Source: Acanthosoma haemorrhoidale
Taxonomy: Eukaryota; Arthropoda; Insecta; Hemiptera; Acanthosomatidae
Assembly: GCA_930367205.1 (NCBI GenBank)
Contig: OV884011.1
Span: 165,147,226-165,211,225, forward strand
Length of the DNA: 64,000 bases
Reading direction: 5' to 3'
The notes beneath the pieces were generated by a model. The model did no database searches and was not told the origin of the DNA. It saw only the letters and a program-made list of their open reading frames with translations. Made by a program: the position numbers and the translations under genes. Shown one piece after another: positions 59,229 through 64,000 of the stretch (position 1 is the stretch's first letter; every line of letters begins with the position of its first letter).

Positions 59229-59675
59229 TCAACAACAATCTTTATTGTGCAATAATTACAATCTGCCTTTTATAAGGCAATAATAATATCCTGAATAGGT
59301 CAATGTTTCCAGAGGAGAGGAAAGTGCGTCGTTCGGATAATGCAATTATATATGTAGGTTAGTAAGATTATGTCTTTAGGAGGAAGTTGTTTGAGAATTT
59401 GAGGAGTTAGGAGATCATATCCAGGGGATTTTCTGTAAGGTAAGTTTTTCAGAAGGTATTTGACCTCAGAGGGATTAACGGCTTTTGGTGAAAGAGAGAG
59501 AGGAATAGGTGAAGTGAGGAAATCTTCCACAGTTGTGCTGTGAATGTAAAAAATCCTACAGTATCAAGCTGTTTCACATCCACTCCGTCGTGATGATAGG
59601 TCCTGGGCAGCCTCGGATGGGGATAGGTCGGAGGAATTTGCTCTGCATCTTACCCATACTTTCATAGTTGCAACT
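59229..59675 (-). mobile_element. Jockey-type LINE family A with internal deletion and inverted 5' part (A7)
   Basis: Reverse-strand 3' terminus (59229-59300, CAACAACAATCTTTATTGTG) joins directly to the ORF2 pre-RT segment (59300-59550), so the whole RT and most of the 3' UTR are missing. The pre-RT segment is open for 76 codons (AVNPSEVKYLLKNLPYRKSP, LLTYIYNCIIRTTHFPLLWK). The next upstream piece of ORF2 appears in the opposite orientation at 59584-59672 (the reverse complement of 30040-30125), with about 30 bp of filler between. This is a 5' inversion of twin-priming type. Confidence 0.8.
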
Positions 59676-59865
59676 TGCTGGTGTCCCTGAAAACTTGATC
59701 TCAATGTCATTATGTTTGTTTTCTAATCGTTTGATATGCCGGCTCATCCTTAACCCTCCCTCTGTTAATTCGCTAACAACACAGCCATTCTCTTTTCCAA
59801 TTCTGGACCTATCCTCGCTTCCCAAGCATTGCATGAATAACTTGTACTGACAAATGTAAATTTAA

Positions 59866-60477
59866 ACCAACAATATTAAAGAAAAAAATCTTGATAAAAG
59901 TGATAAAATAGAGAAGGAAGACGAAGAATTAAGAAATGAAATATTGGAAAATAAATTTTCAGAATTAGAAGATACAGTGTATATTTAAAAAGGAGAAGTA
60001 ATTTCATTGCAAAATCAAGTTGCAGATTATGAAGTTACAATTAAGAACAGCAAATTGGAAAATAAAATAGAGAAGGAAGAGAAAGAATCAAGAAATGAAA
60101 TATTGAAAAATAACTTTTTAGAATTAGAAGATACAGTGAATATTAAAAAAGAAGAAGTAATTTCATTGCAAAATCAAATTACAGACTATCAGCAAACAAT
60201 CAGCAATAATGTGAAAAAAATAAATATAATTCAAAATAAAGTTTTAGATGTGAAGAAATTAGAATTTCAAATTTCAACTCATCTTGGTGAAATTTATTTT
60301 TGCCTATTTGGTTTGAACTACATTAAAATGAATGAATGGAAGGAATTCAAAAACAATTTAAGGATTGTTTTTTGTGCTATGGAATATAATTATAAAAAAA
60401 AAATTTTTTTTATGTTTTTTTATAATTTTCATTATTATGAAAATAATACTGGTCGGATGACACATAAACTATAGAAA
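59866..60477 (+). pseudogene. Coiled-coil protein fragment with 53-codon tandem repeat
   Basis: Opens after a TAA at 59863 with Glu/Lys/Asn-rich sequence. Two tandem units with a 159-bp period (53 codons) read EKEDEELRNEILENKFSELE... and EKEEKESRNEILKNNFLELE..., each followed by (I)SLQNQ(V/I)(A/T)DY. The heptad-like pattern indicates a coiled coil. The first unit has an in-frame TAA (59986-59988) where the second reads AAA, so the copy is disrupted. From 60007 it is open for 155 codons. After VKKLEFQISTHLGEIYFCLF it becomes hydrophobic and lysine-rich and may already be noncoding. I do not recognise the protein. AT-rich codon use matches the surroundings. Confidence 0.45.
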
Positions 60478-60711
60478 GATTATACAAAAAAACTATTATT
60501 AGAAATATTGAACCTAGTTCAGTCTATGGAATTATCGTCAAGATAATCCTATCTAAATCCTGACCAAGTGAAGCTTTGTGATTTCATTATCACTTAATCT
60601 ATTCGCAGATCGTAAATATTCCTTAAATGCTTTAAATCCATTTAATTGATTAAGGCCGTTTATTATTGTGTATTGATATATGTGCTATTAATGATATCTT
60701 TTTTCTTTTTT
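60478..60711. other. Unassigned AT-rich spacer
   Basis: No recognised feature. Confidence 0.5.
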
Positions 60712-61545
60712 TTTTTTTTCTTCATAGCCCCTTTAAACTTATAGACAATTATATACAATTATAAATGCTCAGGTGAATCTATTTACAAATCATTTTGTAT
60801 TTCCTGTAGCATCAATACATTATATACAGGTTTTGTTATTTTATAGAAATTATATAATCGAATAAACAAGCATAATGATATACATTATACGTGACTTGAC
60901 TAAACTGACTAATAAGGTGATGGGGCTCACCTTTTTGATCAACCTTAAACTAACTTACATAGTAATTCTTATCCTAATTTTTCCCCAACAGTCTGTTGCC
61001 ATCGATGCGGGAGGGGTGGTGGGGTCATAGTTTTAAACACTGGATTTGTCAGGTGCTGCAACGAGTAAAAAAACTTAATGTGTCTCCGGCGGATGAACTC
61101 ACCCACCGACGGCACACCAAGCAACGGGTGCAGGTCAGCGTTCTTCAACCTCTCGAAAGACGTATGTCGGACCACTTTTCGCATGATTCCATTCTGGAAG
61201 TGTTGGAGACATTTGGCTGTATTGTCAGTCAAGTGGGTAAATATCGGGGCACCGTACAGCAGAGCTGGCCGGAGGACACATTTATATATCATCAATTTGA
61301 GACGAAGCGACAGATTAGGTGAAGTTAGCAAGTGCGATAGCCGGTAAGACCTTTGTCGTACTTTTTTTATTTTATTACTAAAATGAGTAGAGAAATGGAG
61401 ATGCATATCCATTTTTATACCCAAATAGTGCATTGAGAAAGCTCGTGAGCTCTCTTGCCCTCCCATGCTATACGATTTTGGCAAGGATTTTTTCCCCTTT
61501 TGGAGGGAGAAGATTACGCAGTCGGTCTTCCCGGCGTTTACGCTT
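60712..61545 (-). mobile_element. LINE family B, 5'-truncated copy (B4)
   Basis: Minus-strand copy from the ORF2 thumb to the 3' end. Its 3' UTR has the same blocks as 27720-27929 and ends AAAGGGGCTATGAAGAAAAA with an A-run at 60712. It is a divergent subfamily compared with B1/B2. Confidence 0.83.
60969..61540 (-). pseudogene. C-terminal part of LINE ORF2, family B subfamily 2
   Basis: Open from about 61540 to the stop near 60969. It reads AGKTDCVIFSLQKGKKSLPK, then YLGIKMDMHLHFSTHFSNKI, LSLRLKLMIYKCVLRPALLY and FIRRRHIKFFYSLQHLTNPV, ending in PPPLPHRWQQTVGEKLG. It is co-linear with B1 at roughly 40% identity by eye, so the two belong to different subfamilies of one LINE family. It is the best-preserved RT-tail frame in the window but lacks all upstream catalytic motifs. 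Confidence 0.83.
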
Positions 61546-63388
61546 TATATATGTGTATGGGTTATATACATTCATATTCTATGCCCATAAAGAAGTTTAC
61601 AACAATGTTTAGTAAGCAAATGTTTGATTTAATTTTATCAGTCTTCAATATTAAGATTGTACTCGATATGTGTTCTCTTGATTTGAATATTATATCGGTA
61701 TATTGGAAATTTACCAATCATGTAATTTTTCCTTATGAAGGATTTGGTCTGAGAAAAATAAAAAGATCGCCAAGTTACACAATTAAGTGTCCTTACTAAT
61801 TTTTGTTTGTACGCTCATACGTTTCTAAATTAAATTAGCCACCTTAATTGCATTACTAAAGTAAATTACTGTTTTTCCATGTGGTAAAAGTTTTTTTGCG
61901 CAATGATATTTCAAAAACGTTAAGCAGCAATTGACTTTGCCCAGTGATTGTCTATGAAATGTATTTATTTCTGTAGAATTGAGTTTTTCTTTAGGGAAGG
62001 ATTAATTATTTAAAATGCTTTCATATAAAAAAGTGTTTATACTAAGAAACATTAAATGGTTATTATGCATGTTATCTAATTGGCCTGATTAAAAATTAAT
62101 TACAAATAGTTCTTAAATATTTTGGTAATCTTCAAAAGAAGGAAAAAGCAATTTTTTTTCCCCAATTAAAATAAGATTCATATTTTTCGTGTTATAAACA
62201 TAATATCGATGTCATGGACTATTGTATTATTTTTAAATACTATTATTAAAGGACTATATATAAACTTTTACATCTAATCAGCTTTTTGAAGTTAAATAGT
62301 TACTTTTAGTCTAAATTTCGTATCTGACTATCCATTATTTAAACGTCAGTTACAAGCAAGGTACTTACACTGAAGGATTGTTATCTAAGTCAACAGTTGT
62401 TAAACATGGAATTAATTGTTAATTGTTGGTAATTCATATAATCTAACCATATTAAAAGAATAATTATAAATATGAATTAAGTAAGAGCAATCATAATTTG
62501 AAAACTTTTCGATTACAATGTAACCTATGAAATATTTCTAGAATACATTCTGTACGACTAGATAACTTGTTAATATTTTATTTATGTGTGAGAAAATTTG
62601 TAACTTTCTCGTATAGTTTTCAACCTGTTAACAAGATATAATTTAAGAAACTAATAATTTTAGTTATTTTTGTTTGGAGTACACATTGTTTGTATTTTGC
62701 ACGAAACATGTATAAATGCTTGAAGGATTAATAAAATTCTTTTCTAGTATTTAAGCGTTTACCCGTGTTATAAATATGAAGCATACTAATATTAATTTAA
62801 TAAGAAAATCTTTCTATTTTGTATTTATAATTTTAATTCATTAAAACTACGGACTGATAATAGTAATTTCCTACTATATATCTTAATAATGCCATATCGA
62901 ATACTGTAATGTGCCATTTACTATATATTTTATATAATAGAATTTCTTTAATATTTTATCAAATCGAGGAACTAATAATAATACTATGTTAAGTATAATT
63001 TTTCTCTTACATTTTTAGGTTATTTTTGATGAGATTTTATGTTCACTTTATGCACTTTTGTAAAAACTATTATACCTCTTAAACTATACGCATATTGCAA
63101 ATTTAAATTTACTTGTTATAATGAGTATTAATCATTAAGAATTAATAATACCAGAGCAATGTTACTTCAAGTATGGTATCCATTTAAAATTGAATATTAT
63201 GTACTTAATATATTTATATATTATTAAAAGTGTCAACTGATGTTACTCTGTAAGAGAAACTATAAATGCTGTAATTGTGTCAGGAATAAGTAAGTAAGAT
63301 AATGTTTTTTTGTACACTGTTTAAAATTTCTACTCCTAATTATAACAATCCAGGAGTAAAGGCCAATTTTAGGCAGGGAGGAGTTAAG
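61546..63388. other. AT-rich stretch, nothing identified
   Basis: Very AT-rich, with no open frame of interest and no repeat partner. Confidence 0.6.
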
Positions 63389-63493
63389 GTCCCTTAACCA
63401 ATCCTAAACCTTGCTAATCCATGTTCCTCTCCTATATATAGGCTCGCGGAGTGTGACCAAGCCCTCATTCTTACTTATTCAAACTTTACCCAT

Positions 63494-63502
63494 GTTCAGT
63501 TC
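63494..63502 (+). repeat. 9-bp target-site duplication, left copy
   Basis: GTTCAGTTC, repeated at 63907-63915. The uninterrupted LTR at 51.7 kb has a single copy at this point. Confidence 0.93.
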
Positions 63503-63906
63503 ATTCATCCAGCGTAGACATATCAAATTTTTCGACTCATTACAATATCTAACAAACCCGGTGTTTAACACTACAACCCCCGCTCCGTTCCCCCATCGAT
63601 GGCAGGACGCTGTCGCCGCTGGAACACTCTAGTCCTAGGTTCTAGGTAGAGATTTAGTTTGTTTTGTTTTGTTTTGTTCCTAGTGTTTAGTGTTTGGTGT
63701 CGGTGACAAATCGAAGGTGAGCCTCATCACCTAGTATGAATACAAGACTGAGTACTTTTCACAACATAAAAAATGTTATTGTATTATGCACTCCTCCAAA
63801 TGCATTTAAAATGCAGGAAGAGGAGAAATTTGTAAGATCGATTGTTTATTGTATATATTATCACTTGTATTATTGTTTGTTTGAGGTTTTGAAATAAAAA
63901 AAAAAA
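63503..63906 (+). mobile_element. LINE family B, 404-bp 5'-truncated insertion (B5)
   Basis: Contains the last 38 or so codons of ORF2 (FIQRRHIKFFDSLQYLTNPV, then PHRWQDAVAAGTL, stop), a 3' UTR and a GAAATAAAAAAAAAAA tail. The ORF2 end is most like subfamily B4. A 9-bp TSD flanks it. The insertion splits LTR D. Confidence 0.9.
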
Positions 63907-63915
63907 GTTCAGTTC
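63907..63915 (+). repeat. 9-bp target-site duplication, right copy
   Basis: GTTCAGTTC after the A tail. Confidence 0.93.
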
Positions 63916-64000
63916 GTATTCTTATCGTATTATCTTTTGTTCCTGTTATAAGTTATTTTGTTCTTTTGACTCGTCCATGTGCAGACTAAGTCATAATTAA

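Larger units (their letters stand above)
63389..64000 (+). mobile_element. LTR of family D, interrupted by a LINE, runs off the window
   Basis: Matches the reverse complement of 51650-51858 in two parts (63389-63502 and 63907-64000), with a TATA-like CTCCTATATATAGGCTC at 63427-63443. The left boundary is approximate, because the partner copy is truncated there. Whether coding sequence follows beyond 64000 cannot be seen. Confidence 0.8.

Overview
This window looks like AT-rich, gene-poor nuclear DNA from an arthropod, most likely an insect; the order cannot be fixed from sequence alone. The evidence is the repeat content: jockey-type non-LTR retrotransposons, a LINE with a DUF4780-type ORF1, mariner transposons, Ty3/gypsy-like LTR sequence, a tRNA-like SINE head, and many micro- and minisatellites. 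I find no convincing host gene. Every recognisable coding stretch is a broken piece of a mobile element or a pseudogene, so the window probably lies between genes or inside a very large intron.

Layout. 1-1,820: 3' end of a jockey element (family A), a 27-bp minisatellite, and a decayed gene with a PIN/XPG-like domain split by a long (GA)n run. 4,021-4,805: a second family-A fragment with target-site duplications (TSDs). 5-13 kb: mostly unassigned, with a 17-bp minisatellite at 11.1-12.1 kb. 13.4-15.9 kb: a 604-bp internally deleted mariner with both inverted ends, then, 41 bp on, a 1.8-kb LINE that keeps ORF1 and the tail of ORF2 but has no reverse transcriptase, bounded by a 12-bp TSD. 16.5-19.0 kb: two solo LTRs of one family (C), each with a 5-bp TSD. 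23-28 kb: family-B LINE copies, two of them head to tail. 28.4-31.7 kb: the longest family-A element, with gag-like zinc-knuckle, endonuclease and RT remnants. 31.7-34.6 kb: SINE head, LTR and mariner fragments, and another family-A 3' end. 34.6-41.9 kb: mostly unassigned. 41.9-43.2 kb: a 37-bp satellite array. 45.9-48.6 kb: family-B, family-C and family-A copies. 50.3-52.8 kb: a nested complex of gypsy-like gag and LTR (family D), a family-B LINE with an inverted 5' part, and a family-C LTR. 53.5-57.8 kb: local duplications and inverted repeats. 59-61.5 kb: a second LINE with an inverted 5' part, a coiled-coil pseudogene and a family-B copy. 63.4-64 kb: a family-D LTR carrying a family-B insertion with a 9-bp TSD.

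There are no operon-like relationships. The elements are linked by insertion history: autonomous LINEs and transposases that are no longer intact, derivatives that may have been mobilised in trans, LTR-LTR recombination leaving solo LTRs, and repeated nesting. The most notable item is the RT-less LINE, followed by the mariner deletion derivative, the two inverted-5' LINE insertions and the 37-bp array.
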